Origin: Spodoptera frugiperda
Lineage: Eukaryota; Arthropoda; Insecta; Lepidoptera; Noctuidae
Length of the DNA: 64,000 nt
Reading direction: 5' to 3'
Assembly (NCBI RefSeq): GCF_023101765.2
Contig: NC_064217.1
Coordinates: 3,348,001-3,412,000, forward strand
Position 1 is the first letter of the stretch. Each line of letters opens with the position of its first letter. The position numbers and the translations under genes were made by a program. Under the pieces are notes generated by a model. It did not search any database and was not told the DNA's origin. It saw only the letters and a program-made list of their open reading frames with translations. Of this stretch, positions 1 through 9,884 are shown piece after piece.

Positions 1-371
1 TCTCTTTGAAATCGGAATCTATATTAAAGGGTCCTTTTTGGGGCTATCAGAAATAATTGTTAATTAAATGCAGGCAATTTAATTTGAAAAATCGAGTAGC
101 GTCTTAATTGATATTGATTGATATCCCTTGTAAACCGTTTAAGGATTAATCTTATACCTTTCGAGTAGGAATTTGGTAATAAAAGGGGATATTGTCAATC
201 GCCACTTTACCGGGAAGAATGTTTATTGCTTCTATTGTTAGAAATAAGTTTAGAAAGTATAGAAAAGATTGCTATAAAATGTCTTATTTATCAAACTCAT
301 GATATCATCATCATCATCAGATCGTGATAGCTTACTCACAGACAATGTTCACTCAGCAGTGAGTCACTGTC

Positions 372-493
372 CTTTTTTTATGGAATAGATGGCAAACGAG
401 CAGACGAGTCATCTGATTATAAGCGATCTGCGCCGCCCATGGATACACGCAACACCAGAGGAGTGACACATGCATTACCGGCCTTTTAAAAAG
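372..493 (-). repeat. SINE-like family A, short 3'-tail copy
   Basis: On the minus strand this carries the family A tail: a GGCCGGTAACGC-type block, CCATGGGCGGCG, then TCTGCTCGTTTGCC and TTCCATAAAA. The same tail recurs at 12394-12489, 18622-18697, 26520-26590 and 60530-60568 and in the longer family A copies. The 5' part is missing. No coding capacity is visible. Confidence 0.6.
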
Positions 494-542
494 TAGTATG
501 CTCTTTTCTTCAACTCCTTCAGCAGTGAGCTATCACGTTCAC

Positions 543-602
543 ACATAGAAGACACATGGCATATAGAAGGCACCAATGTTCCTGCGATTGTGTCTTCTAT
601 GT
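543..602. repeat. Short perfect-arm hairpin
   Basis: Positions 543-556 (ACATAGAAGACACA) are the exact reverse complement of 589-602, with a 32-base loop between. The arms are 14 bp. It lies in unassigned AT-rich DNA between two family A copies. I attach no function to it. Confidence 0.5.
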
Positions 603-727
603 ATGTCATAACCCACACACTTGGCAGGGGTTAGCGGTCGCAGTTTTAAATACTCCAGATTTATCAGAGAGCGCTCTAGCCCAGTGTTTCTATTTTTGAT
701 GAATCACCTCCTTAGCAACGAGTGAAC

Positions 728-1051
728 AAGTGTGGGAGAGCCATGCTTCGGCACGAATGGGCCGGCTCGACCGGAGTGATACCACGGCCTCACAGAAAAC
801 CGACGTGAAACAACGCTTGCGTTGTGTTTCGTTGTGTGAGTGAGGTTACCGGAGGCCCAATTCCCCCTTCCCAATCTTCCCCATCCCCGATTCCCGAACA
901 ACAACCCTTAAATTCCTAACTCCCAAAAAGCCGGCAACGCACTTGTAACGCCTCTGGTGTTTCAAGTGTCCATGGGCGGCGGCGATTGCTTACCATCAGG
1001 TAATACGTCTGCTCGATTGCCGGCTTGTTCCATAAAAAAAAAAAAAAAAAA
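728..1051 (+). repeat. SINE-like family A, long copy with poly-A tail
   Basis: This is the most complete copy of a dispersed family. It starts at GTGTGGGAGAGCCATGC, continues through ACCGACGTGAAACAACG and a C-rich block around 863-895, then CCATGGGCGGCGGCGATTGC, and ends in TTCCAT plus an 18-base A run (1034-1051). The A tail and seven long copies in both orientations indicate retroposition. The 5' end holds only a weak pol III B-box-like stretch (GGCTCGACCGG), so the origin of its head is uncertain. Short open frames inside are coincidental. Confidence 0.7.
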
Positions 1052-1480
1052 CGAAAGATAATTAGAAAGCTAAACATCAAAAAATCACAAGCAATCTCAT
1101 TTTAAAATTAATGAACCATTAGTCTTTCATATTGACACACATTTTTCACATCCATTGACAAAACCAGGTCACTAACAAATTACTTCTTACTATCTCAATC
1201 AGGAAACTGAGATCCATTTAATAATTCACTCGGTAATTAAGTAGATTCATGTATCACTTCTAACTAGATTACGTATGCCAGCTGCATTATTAATTTTCTT
1301 GTTACTCGCTCTCCCTAATGTTAAGTACTTAGTCCTGTTAACAGGTGGAGGTCAGATCCCCAGATTTAAGGGGACTTGTTTTGGTTTTTGGGAGGGTTTT
1401 GTATCTATATACCTACTTATATATTTAGACTATTCTATCTTTATACCTTTCTCTTTTAAGGTTTTGAGTTTATGATCAAT
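1052..1480. other. Unassigned AT-rich spacer
   Basis: No gene, RNA or repeat family recognised. A 66-codon open frame at 1275-1475 is hydrophobic and low-complexity, has no support from context, and is treated as chance. Confidence 0.5.
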
Positions 1481-1761
1481 AACGTCACGCCTTTTTTTAA
1501 TCCCCGAAGGGGTAGGCAGAGGTGCACATTAAGGCACTTAATGCCAATGTACACGCACATTTCACAGTTTATGTTGTAAGTTTCATGTAATAAGGTGGTG
1601 AGCATATGCCATATACCGGCCACATTTCCAGACTCCGTACTACCACTGAGAAATTTTCGGATAACCGAAAAAAGCTCAGTAATACTTCGCCCGACCTGGG
1701 AATCGAACCCGAGACCCCTTGCCCGGCAGTCGCACTGGCAACCACTCGGCCAACGAGGCAG
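1481..1761 (-). repeat. tRNA-derived SINE, family B, near full length
   Basis: Read on the minus strand, it begins with a tRNA-like head: a box A resembling TGGCCGAGTGGTTG near 1742-1757 and a box B GGTTCGATTCC near 1700-1712. A unique body follows (TTTTTCGGTTATCCGAAAAT, then the GTGCACCTCTGCCTACCCC block), ending in AAGGCGTGACGTT at 1481. The head resembles a Ser/Leu-type tRNA, but the body shows it is a SINE, not a tRNA gene. Other copies: 2598-2834, 20433-20556, 33018-33128, 34110-34383, 48281-48571 and 48871-48994. Confidence 0.8.
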
Positions 1762-2597
1762 AATTTGTAATATCAGTCTTCTATTTTTTCATTATGTTAA
1801 GTACTCAATTACGTTGGTATAAAATAATGTATTCAACATTATTAGGTACAGAAATACAAACATAAAATCAACATTCTAAATATAGAAAATGGTGAAACAA
1901 ACAAATAGTTATCTACGTAACAAGTATTCTTATTATTTAAGAAAATATATAGAAGTTCTTACATTTACAGAAATGCATTTCTTGAGAATTTGTTGAAGCA
2001 AAACATGGGCATTGTTAACGCAAATCCATCTCTAATGGCCTGAAAACCGCATTATGCAGTGCGCATAACACAAACATTGTTATTTCACCAAAACACAAAA
2101 GTAAATATAATAATATTAAAAATATACATTCAAAAATATTTCTACACGCTACATTTCTAGATATTCTAGAAAATTCCATCTCTTTGAAACCCTTTTACCG
2201 TCGAATTTCCCAGAAGAAAGTTCCGAAATCAATTTTGTATTTTATTCCTCTCTAGTGTAGGATCCAATCAATACACATTATGCTCTAAACGAGTTCCTCC
2301 CGTTAAGTTTCCCCCGGACACAGGTAAATACGTGTTATTTATAATAGAAGCGTGATAAGTGGCGGTACGAATCTATTCTTCGGCCAATTTATAGACCCTA
2401 TTGCCTTAGAAGTCGGTTCGTACAGGGAATTATTTGCATGGCAAAAAATGTTCGGAACTTCCAAGAATTTGTTATCGTGACATTAAGGAGTGTATTGGTG
2501 ATTATTTTTAATGCCTTGACTGATTGCCGGTGGCTGTCATTGAAATGTCAGACCTTTTATTATGATTTTTTAGTCTAAGACATAAATAAATTAATGC
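1762..2597. other. Unassigned AT-rich spacer
   Basis: No open frame, RNA gene or repeat family recognised on either strand. Confidence 0.5.
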
Positions 2598-2834
2598 AAC
2601 GTTACACCTTTTATCCTCGAAAGGTAGGCAGACGTACACATTACGGCACGTAATGCGACTGTACAATGTACACCCATTTTACACAATTATTTTATGAGTC
2701 ACATGTAATAAAGGGTGAGCCTATTGCCATATATCGGACGCAATTCCAAACTACGTGCTACTACTGAGAAATGTTCGAAAAACCGAAAAATGCCCAGTAA
2801 TCCTTTGCTTGCGAGAACTCGACCAACGAGGCAA
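2598..2834 (-). repeat. tRNA-derived SINE, family B, diverged copy
   Basis: Carries the family B order on the minus strand: GCCTCGTTGGTCGAG head near 2815-2832, the AAAAACCGAAAAAT-type body and the AGGTAGGCAGA/CGTTAC 3' end at 2598-2640. Box B is damaged, so internal transcription is unlikely. Confidence 0.7.
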
Positions 2835-2956
2835 TAAATGAACTTATACAAAAGTTACTAGAAAATGATTTTAGAACGAATGACTGTGTAACTTAATAGA
2901 CTGAAATAAATAAAATACTAAAAGGTGTGATGTTTGAAGTACACTGTGACAATGTA

Positions 2957-3541
2957 ACGTAAATGATAAATGATAAATGATAAATGATAAATGATATTTA
3001 TTTCTGTAAATAGATTATAAAATAACACTTTTACACGTCAATATTTCAAATAGCTAGATGAGGCCGGCATTTCCTATCTGACTACTCTGAGAAGAAATGC
3101 CGAAACAAACTCAGAGGTCATAGTCTCTTTTAAAGTCCAGACAAAATCAATTAGAGATGTCGGAGAACCGTGCAAGTTTATTCTGTAGTGGTCTTTTGAG
3201 GAAAGAACCACAGCAGTTTGAGCGGACCTGTTCAGATGGCAGCACGCATGTGTCAGTTTACAATTAGCTCAGCTGACGGCTGTTGCTGAATGATCCGACG
3301 AACAATACTAACCAAAAGAACATTTGGGTAGGCCACACAAATGCTCACACTGTCAGAATATAATTAACTAAAAGTGAAATGACTAGGCAAACTCTCGCAC
3401 GGTCCTCAAACTAACAATTTTAAAAACAATATGTAAAAAAAAAAATATCGAATGATATTAATGTATATCATGTCAAATTGTATAAAAATGTAACTTGTGT
3501 TACAAACATGTCAACATGACCTGTGTGGACATTATAGCGGC
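2957..3541 (-). repeat. 3' UTR and microsatellite terminus of the nested LINE
   Basis: This follows the stop codon of the reverse transcriptase frame at 3542. Read on the minus strand it holds a non-coding 3' UTR of about 580 bases, including the block TTTCTTCTCAGAGTAGTCAG near 3080-3100 and AAATAAATATCATTTATC at the end. It terminates in about five tandem copies of a 7-bp TCATTTA unit (2957-2996). Short tandem repeats at the 3' end in place of poly-A are typical of CR1/jockey-group LINEs. I see no clear target duplication. Confidence 0.75.
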
Positions 3542-4790
3542 TCACTCCCAAGCCTGACTATCATCTAAGTAGTCTTTAATTTTATAAAAAGCTTTACTAT
3601 ACAGTTTTTCTTTAATAACATTTTTAAATTTATTCAGGCTCAAACTTTGAATATCGCTGGGAATTTTATTGTAAAAGCGTATGCATTGACATCTGAACGA
3701 ACCACTTATTTTCTTAAGTCTAGTAGTGGGAACAATATATTTGTTTTTACTTCTAGTGTTTATATTATGTATATCACAATACTTTTTGAATAAATTAATG
3801 TTTTTGTGAGCATACACTACATTTTCATAAATGTATTGAGAAGCAACAGTCAATATATTAATTTCTTTAAATAGTTCCCTAAGAGAGTGCCTCGGACTAA
3901 GATTATAAATTGATCGAATGGCTCTTTTCTGCAGCACAAAGACAGACTGAATGTCAGCAGCATTTCCCCACAGGAGGATACCATATGACATGATACTATG
4001 AAAATAACTAAAGTATACTAATCGCGCTGTATTTACATCGGTTAAATTTCTAATTTTTTTAACGGCATATGCTGCAGAGCTGAGCCTTTTCGACAACTTA
4101 TCTACGTGTGGAGCCCACTGTAGCTTAGCGTCCAGAGTTATACCTAAAAAGACAGTTGAATCTACAGGGTCCAACTCCTCGCCCTTGATTAGCACGCTGG
4201 TTTTCACATGTCTAACATTTGGTGTTGTGAATTTAATGCATTTAGTTTTTGATTCATTAAGTAATAAATTATTGGCACTAAACCAGCGTACTATTTTTGA
4301 GAGAGCACTATTTACATGATCACTGACTAATTGTCCACGTTTGAGTTTAAACAATAAAGATGTATCATCAGCAAACAGTACTATCCCATGGTTATCCTTC
4401 ACAAGGTAAGGTAAATCATTAATATAAATAAGAAAAAGAAACGGGCCGAGAATTGACCCCTGCGGAACACCCATCCTAACAATAGACCCGGAGGAAACTT
4501 TTCCGTTAATGTCGACTCTCTGAATCCTATCACTCAAGTATGAAATAAGAAGATCCAGAGAGCTGCCCCGTATTCCATAATGGGATAGCTTCCTGATCAG
4601 TGTTTCATGAGAGACACAATCGAACGCCTTGGATAAGTCACAAAAAATACCCAATGCGTCGGCCGAGTCCTCCCAAGCATCATAAATGTTATTAAGAAGT
4701 TCAACACCGGCATCAGTTGTTGAACGACCCCTTGTGAAACCATACTGGTTTCCATGTAATAATTTATTTCTATTAAAGAATCTTTGCAAC
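3542..4790 (-). CDS. LINE reverse transcriptase, C-terminal portion (frame split by the gypsy insertion)
   Basis: About 415 codons of a non-LTR retrotransposon ORF2 on the minus strand. Visible reverse transcriptase motifs include a finger motif NQYGFTRGRSTTDA, LSKAFDCVSH, GVPQGSILGPFLFLIYINDL, and the catalytic FADDTS, whose two Asp codons are at 4364-4369. A thumb region and C-terminal tail follow. The frame is open to the stop at 3542. The start is artificial: an open frame running on to 4906 merely reads through the LTR of the inserted element. The missing upstream codons lie at 9460-9838. The endonuclease domain expected upstream in this LINE group is absent, so the copy is 5'-truncated. 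The clade is CR1/jockey group by motif style and could be narrowed only by comparison. Confidence 0.88.
4786..4790. other. Target site duplication, left copy (GCAAC)
   Basis: GCAAC directly precedes the 5' LTR and recurs directly after the 3' LTR at 9455-9459. A 5-bp duplication is normal for Ty3/gypsy integrases. Confidence 0.9.
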
Positions 4791-4910
4791 TGTAGTGTAT
4801 TGGTGTGCGCGCGCAAGCTAGTGTATGTAAACGCAAGCGCGTGCGCCAGCCGCTTCAGTCCACAATAAACGTTGAACCGACTGCACGTCTTATTATTTGC
4901 ATACACCTCA
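4791..4910 (+). repeat. 5' LTR
   Basis: 120 bp, begins TGTAGTG and ends CCTCA (TG...CA). It contains TTCAGTC near 4854-4860, an arthropod-type initiator that may mark the transcription start, and AATAAA at 4864-4869 as a polyadenylation signal. I see no TATA box. The U3 part is rich in GCGCGC. It matches 9335-9454 at every base. Confidence 0.93.
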
Positions 4911-4911
4911 G

Positions 4912-4924
4912 TGGCGACGAGGAT
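4912..4924 (+). other. Primer binding site (tRNA-Ser type)
   Basis: TGGCGACGAGGAT starts one base after the 5' LTR. It is complementary to the CCA-bearing 3' end typical of animal tRNA-Ser(GCU), as I recall that tRNA. A Ser-tRNA primer fits mag-group elements. Confidence 0.75.
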
Positions 4925-4965
4925 ATTGGAATCGCGTGTGTTTTATAGTTACCTACTCGGTCAAC

Positions 4966-7900
4966 ATGACAATAGGGAAATTAAGCGAGTTTAATGTACG
5001 AGCCGGGAACTGGACCTTATACGTGGAACGTGCCGAGATGTACTTCAAGGTCAATGAAATAAAAAAGGAGTTATGGCTACCTACTCTAATTGCGGCGATG
5101 GGCGACGAGGCGTACGAGCTGATAAGCAACCTGACAAGCCCAGCTAAACCAGGGGAAAGCACATATGAAGTGATCACACAACTCATGAAAGATCATTTGC
5201 AACCCAAACCATCATTTATGGCCGAACGCTATCGATTTAGGCAAAGGAGGCAGCAAACGGGAGAAAACATACCTCAATATATATCGGAACTAAAAAAACT
5301 AGCAAAGCACTGTGAATTTAAGGCGGTATTAGAAGAAAATCTAAGGGATCAGTTGGTGTGTGGACTCATTAGTGAGACGATCAGACAGCGATTGTTCACT
5401 GAAGAGAATTTGGAATACACCAAAGCAGTAAAAATAGCATGTGCTATGGAAGCGGCGGAGCGGGACGCGGCTGCGGTGGAGCAGCCCGGCACCAGCGTGA
5501 CCGAGCCGACATCGGGTAGCACCAGCGGCAGCGGTAGTACCGAGGTACTCCACACCGGAGTGATGCGACGAGGCCGGGGCGGTGGCACCCCACGAGGCAG
5601 CAGTAACATTCACTCGCGGGGTCAAAAATATGTCGGCGAAGTGGGAAGCGGGAGCAACGCGGAACCATGTAATGCTTGCGGTGTATGGAGTCATCAGGTG
5701 AATGACTGTCCATATAGAAATTACGTCTGCGGCAAATGTAGACAAAGAGGTCATTTACGCAAGGTGTGCCCACTGCGAACGACCAGGGATACAGCACGGC
5801 GTGCAGGTCGTGGTAGCGGCAGAAACCTATTGGCGCACGTGGTGGCCGGTGACCAGGAAAGAGAGGCGGAGTGGTCGGAAGACGATGACTCACTGTTTGA
5901 GGAGGAGGAAATTGGGGAGAACCTATTTCAACTCTGTTTAAATGACTATAAACCGGTAAGCTTATTAGTTAGTGTTGATGGTATTAGCATACCTATGGAA
6001 GTAGATACCGGTTCCTTAGTGTCGTGTATTAGTAAAAAAATGTACGATCAATGTTTTTCTACCCGAAGATTAGATACATCCAATTTAGTGTTTAAATTTT
6101 ATAACGGGGTAAAAATAAGACCACTGGGAGTTATTACACCCACAGTAAGATATGGGGAGCAAATTAAATGTTTGGAACTGTTTGTGATTGAAGGTGGCAC
6201 TACCTCATTGTTAGGCAGACAATGGTTATCCGAGTTAAAAATTAGAATACCCACTCTGTTTAGAAATGTAGTTGAAAAAGACAACGGTAATGTGGGTAAT
6301 GCAAAACAAAAGTTAATGTCACTATTTTCCAGGTATAAGGAATTGTTTACGGAGGGGCTGGGCCGGTTCAAAGGAGGCAAGGCACAACTACGAGTGCGGG
6401 AGGGAGCAACGCCGGTATTTTGCCGCGCTAGGCCCGTGCCCTATGCACTGCGAGAACGCGTCGATGAGGAATTAGATGCGATGCTGCGGACCGGGGTCAT
6501 CGAGCCGGTGGACAGCTCGGACTGGGCCACCCCACTGGTACCTGTACGTAAGGCTGACGGAGGACTCCGTATCTGTGCAGATTATAAGGTGACGTTAAAT
6601 CCTGTTTTACTGATCGACCGGTACCCTTTACCTCGCATCGACGACCTATTAGTCAACCTAAATGGCGCCAAAATATTATCAAAAATTGACCTTTCCCAAG
6701 CATATAATCAAATAGAATTATATGACCCGGATAATTTAACAGTAATAAACACTCATAAAGGTCTATTTAAATATAAACGATTAGTATATGGACTTTCCTC
6801 GAGTCCGGGTATCTTTCAACGTATAATGACGAACCTTCTTCAAGATATTCCGAATGTACAGGTATTTCTGGATGACATAATAATCGGGACAGAAACTGTA
6901 ACACAACATTTAGTAATCTTAAATAAATTATTCGAAAGACTGTGTAGCAGCGGTTTTAAACTAAAAACTAATAAGTGTTTCTTTATGACCAAAGAAGTGA
7001 AATATTTAGGATTCATTATTTCCGCAGAGGGAATCAAGGCAGACCCTGAGAAGGTAGAAGGAATATTAAATATTCCGGATCCTCGTAATGTCACGGAATT
7101 AAGATCATTTTTAGGAACAGTTAACTTTTATGCAAAATTCGTTAATAACCTAAGCACCATTTTAGCGCCCTTGTATAAATTATTAAAGAAAGATGTACCG
7201 TGGAATTGGAACGACGAGTGCAAGCTAGCGTGTAAAAAAGTTAAGTCAATATTAACTAGTGCAGATGTCCTCGCGCATTACGATCCCAATAAGCCTTTGT
7301 TTTTAACATGCGATGCCAGCGCGCGGGGCATTGGCGGAGTGTTGACACAATTGTGCGAAGAGAACGGAGGGGATGCCCGCGAGCGTCCAGTTGTTTACGT
7401 GTCGCGTGCGCTTACCAGTGCCGAGATAAATTATTCTCAAATTGAACGAGAAGCATTAGCTATTGTTTTTAGTTTAGAGAAGTTACACCAATATCTTTAC
7501 GGTAGGCGTTTCACTCTGCGAACTGACCATAAACCGTTGGTAACTATCTTTGGGCCCAAACACGGAATACCAACAATGACGGCGAGTCGATTACAACGGT
7601 GGGCCATCAAGTTGACGGCCTATGCGTACGATATCGAGTTTGTAAGATCAAAAGATAACGGAGCGGACGGGTTATCGCGACTGCCGGCGCGCGCATTACG
7701 TAAACAACGCACCTGTGTACCCGAACAAACGTTTTTGCATTTCGCACAAAATGCAATGTTATTAGATTATCAGGAAATTAAAAAACAAACTAATCACGAT
7801 CCTTTACTAGGACGGGTTTTATATTATCTAAGAAACGAATGGCCAATGGATGACGTTATCATTACACTAAAACCTTATTATAACCGAAGGAAAGAATTAT

Positions 7901-9132
7901 ATGAAGAGTTAGGTTGCGTTATGTGGGGTCACCGAGTGGTGGTACCGGACAATTGTAGATCTAGAGTATTAACGGAATTACACGAAGCTCATATGGGGAT
8001 AGTAAAAACAAAAGCGTTTGCCCGCAGTTACGTTTGGTGGCCTGGAATCGATGAAGCAATCGAGACTATGTGCCGCACGTGCCCCACGTGCGCAGCAGAG
8101 GCCGACGCGCCCCCACGGCATGCACCCTGTCCGTGGCCATGGCCCGATAAACCTTGGGCCCGGGTTCATCTGGACTTTCTGGGACCAATCAATGGTCTCA
8201 TCTTCTTAGTTATGGTTGACGCTCGAACAAAATGGATTGAAGTAAGCCAAGTACCAAGCACGGCAGCAAGCCACACTATAAATAGGTTAAGTGAAGTGTT
8301 CGCGCGTTTTGGTCTACCGAGACAAATCATTTCCGACAACGGTCCTCCTTTTACGAGCAGTGAGTTCTCTCTGTTTTTAACCTCTAATGGAATAGAACAG
8401 TTGTTTTCCGCACCCTATCACCCGGCTTCGAATGGGGCAGCGGAAAATGCCGTCAGAACGGTTAAAAGAGTAATAAAAAAAGCAATTAGGGAAAAATTAG
8501 ATATTAAATTGTTTCTAAATAACTTTTTGTTGCATTACCGTAATGTTGAGCACTGTACAACAGGGGAAGCGCCAGCGTTATTAATGTGTGGGAGGAAGTT
8601 GAGAACCAAGTTAGACGCATTGAGACCGGACAGAAACGTTAAGGTTAGGGATGTTCAACAAAAACAAAAGCAAAATCATAATGCTAGCGGGTCACGGGAC
8701 CTGCGTCCAGGGGAAGAAGTTTGGCTCCGCCAATACAGGGGGGATGATAAGTGGGTGCAAGGAAAGGTAACAGAAAAGCTAGGTGCCACAAACTATAAGG
8801 TAGTCGATGCGAAGGGTAAGCAGTCACATAAACATGTCGATCAGCTTAAAGTTAGGAAACGAAGTTCCCTCATTAGACCATCGAGTCCTTCCGGTAGGCC
8901 GCAGGAAATAACGGACGGTGGTGGGGAACCCAGTCCGAGCGGTACGGTGATGGAACCTTCGGAGGTACTAACACCCGATGACCAAGGTGACGCACAAGGT
9001 TTGTTCAAAGACTGCGAAGAACAACAAGTACCGGGAATAACACAACCGCCTGACTTGCCCACTCCTGAACCGACCCGGTCCCGTCCTATTCGCCGATGCC
9101 GGTTAAATAAACCACCAATGTATAGTAAATAG
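4966..9132 (+). CDS. gag-pol: Gag-Pol polyprotein of the mag-like element
   Basis: One 1,388-codon frame. I chose the first in-frame ATG (4966); the longer frame from 4897 begins at a non-ATG codon inside the LTR. Gag: capsid-like N-terminus, then two CX2CX4HX4C zinc knuckles at about residues 235-268. Protease: VDTGS, Asp at residue 347. Reverse transcriptase: first Asp in LSKIDLSQAY (575) and FLDDII (Asp 636-637). RNase H: DASARGIGG (783) and TDHKP. Integrase: His-His-Cys-Cys finger at 1006-1042, then catalytic Asp1070, Asp1124 and Glu1160 with exactly 35 residues between the last two, and a GPY-like C-terminal region. No stop or frameshift separates gag from pol. The product would make virus-like particles and reverse-transcribe its own RNA. 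All key residues I checked are present. Confidence 0.95.
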   Translation: MTIGKLSEFNVRAGNWTLYVERAEMYFKVNEIKKELWLPTLIAAMGDEAYELISNLTSPAKPGESTYEVITQLMKDHLQPKPSFMAERYRFRQRRQQTGENIPQYISELKKLAKHCEFKAVLEENLRDQLVCGLISETIRQRLFTEENLEYTKAVKIACAMEAAERDAAAVEQPGTSVTEPTSGSTSGSGSTEVLHTGVMRRGRGGGTPRGSSNIHSRGQKYVGEVGSGSNAEPCNACGVWSHQVNDCPYRNYVCGKCRQRGHLRKVCPLRTTRDTARRAGRGSGRNLLAHVVAGDQEREAEWSEDDDSLFEEEEIGENLFQLCLNDYKPVSLLVSVDGISIPMEVDTGSLVSCISKKMYDQCFSTRRLDTSNLVFKFYNGVKIRPLGVITPTVRYGEQIKCLELFVIEGGTTSLLGRQWLSELKIRIPTLFRNVVEKDNGNVGNAKQKLMSLFSRYKELFTEGLGRFKGGKAQLRVREGATPVFCRARPVPYALRERVDEELDAMLRTGVIEPVDSSDWATPLVPVRKADGGLRICADYKVTLNPVLLIDRYPLPRIDDLLVNLNGAKILSKIDLSQAYNQIELYDPDNLTVINTHKGLFKYKRLVYGLSSSPGIFQRIMTNLLQDIPNVQVFLDDIIIGTETVTQHLVILNKLFERLCSSGFKLKTNKCFFMTKEVKYLGFIISAEGIKADPEKVEGILNIPDPRNVTELRSFLGTVNFYAKFVNNLSTILAPLYKLLKKDVPWNWNDECKLACKKVKSILTSADVLAHYDPNKPLFLTCDASARGIGGVLTQLCEENGGDARERPVVYVSRALTSAEINYSQIEREALAIVFSLEKLHQYLYGRRFTLRTDHKPLVTIFGPKHGIPTMTASRLQRWAIKLTAYAYDIEFVRSKDNGADGLSRLPARALRKQRTCVPEQTFLHFAQNAMLLDYQEIKKQTNHDPLLGRVLYYLRNEWPMDDVIITLKPYYNRRKELYEELGCVMWGHRVVVPDNCRSRVLTELHEAHMGIVKTKAFARSYVWWPGIDEAIETMCRTCPTCAAEADAPPRHAPCPWPWPDKPWARVHLDFLGPINGLIFLVMVDARTKWIEVSQVPSTAASHTINRLSEVFARFGLPRQIISDNGPPFTSSEFSLFLTSNGIEQLFSAPYHPASNGAAENAVRTVKRVIKKAIREKLDIKLFLNNFLLHYRNVEHCTTGEAPALLMCGRKLRTKLDALRPDRNVKVRDVQQKQKQNHNASGSRDLRPGEEVWLRQYRGDDKWVQGKVTEKLGATNYKVVDAKGKQSHKHVDQLKVRKRSSLIRPSSPSGRPQEITDGGGEPSPSGTVMEPSEVLTPDDQGDAQGLFKDCEEQQVPGITQPPDLPTPEPTRSRPIRRCRLNKPPMYSK

Positions 9133-9334
9133 AATTAATATTTAAATAAGCGTTAGTTAAGTTGAACTGCATAACATGTATATATTGTATTATTGTCTAC
9201 TTTACCCCCCCATTTAAATTACATTGTTATAATCACAGTAAGCGAAGTAAGTTGTAGTTGAGTACCATTGTATTAAGTTAATATATTTTTCTTGTATTGT
9301 TAAAAAGAACCGTAGGAATAAAGGGGGAGGATAT
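9133..9334 (+). other. Internal 3' non-coding region with polypurine tract
   Basis: About 200 bases between the gag-pol stop and the 3' LTR. AAAGGGGGAGG at 9320-9330 is the polypurine tract for plus-strand priming, four bases before the LTR. No env-like frame is present. Confidence 0.85.
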
Positions 9335-9454
9335 TGTAGTGTATTGGTGTGCGCGCGCAAGCTAGTGTATGTAAACGCAAGCGCGTGCGCCAGCCGCTTC
9401 AGTCCACAATAAACGTTGAACCGACTGCACGTCTTATTATTTGCATACACCTCA
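9335..9454 (+). repeat. 3' LTR
   Basis: 120 bp, identical to 4791-4910, followed by the target duplication GCAAC at 9455-9459. Confidence 0.93.
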
Positions 9455-9459
9455 GCAAC

Positions 9460-9838
9460 TGATGTAGAACAATTTTTTCAAAAATTTTACTGAATGTAGG
9501 TAGTACTGAAATAGGTCTAAAGTTAGTGGGGTCAGAAGTACTACCCGATTTAAATAACGGAGTTATTTTACTATTCTTCATGAGATCAGGAAACACACCA
9601 CGATCGACACAGTTATTAAAGATTAGAGCTAATACGGGTGCTACAATATCTATTACAGAGCCGGTAATGTACACTGAATTACCCCACAGATCTGCAGTCT
9701 TTTTCTTGTTCAAGGTATGGAACGTTTTGACAATATCTGTATAATCTATGTGTTCGAAAGAGAAGCCTAAATTGCAAGCTGCAACATTTTCTTTTAGTAA
9801 AGATTCGTGTGGTAGTAAGCTTATCTTGGCGTGGTGAC
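9460..9838 (-). CDS. LINE reverse transcriptase, upstream portion (split by the gypsy insertion)
   Basis: About 125 codons on the minus strand, in the same frame as 3542-4790 once the mag-like element and one GCAAC copy are removed. Recognisable are a KKKTADLWGNSV stretch, KNSKITPLFKSG and the early RT motif NFRPISVLP. Upstream of 9838 the frame meets stops in unrelated sequence, so I place the 5' truncation at about 9825-9845. Together the two parts make an open frame of about 540 codons with RT but no endonuclease. Confidence 0.8.
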
Positions 9839-9884
9839 AACACTAAGTTTATTCTAGAGGGTGCTACTTTGTTACTTATTGAAT

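Larger units (their letters stand above)
4791..9454 (+). mobile_element. Complete mag-like Ty3/gypsy LTR retrotransposon
   Basis: A 4,664-bp element bounded by identical 120-bp LTRs and 5-bp target duplications. In order: 5' LTR, primer binding site, one gag-pol frame, short 3' UTR, polypurine tract, 3' LTR. Assignment to the mag group rests on the very short LTRs, two zinc knuckles in Gag, a Ser-tRNA-type primer site and the fused gag-pol frame. It has no env-like frame. Identical LTRs and intact coding mean it inserted recently and could be mobile. It sits in the reverse transcriptase frame of a minus-strand LINE. Confidence 0.93.

Noticed and set aside
1700..1757. tRNA gene on the minus strand
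   Set aside because: Box A and box B are present, but the sequence continues into the shared family B body and has no complete cloverleaf; it is a SINE head. The same applies at 33018, 34110, 38850, 48530, 61093 and 63384.
4791..4906. LINE frame reading through the LTR
   Set aside because: The open frame crossing 4790 is fortuitous; the true upstream LINE codons are at 9460-9838.
4897..4965. Extension of the gag-pol frame upstream into the 5' LTR
   Set aside because: It begins at a non-ATG codon, lies in LTR and primer-site sequence, and the ATG at 4966 gives a normal Gag start.
5341..5893. Several minus-strand open frames of 86-149 codons
   Set aside because: They lie antisense to gag in a GC-rich part and show no domain; they are shadows of gag-pol.
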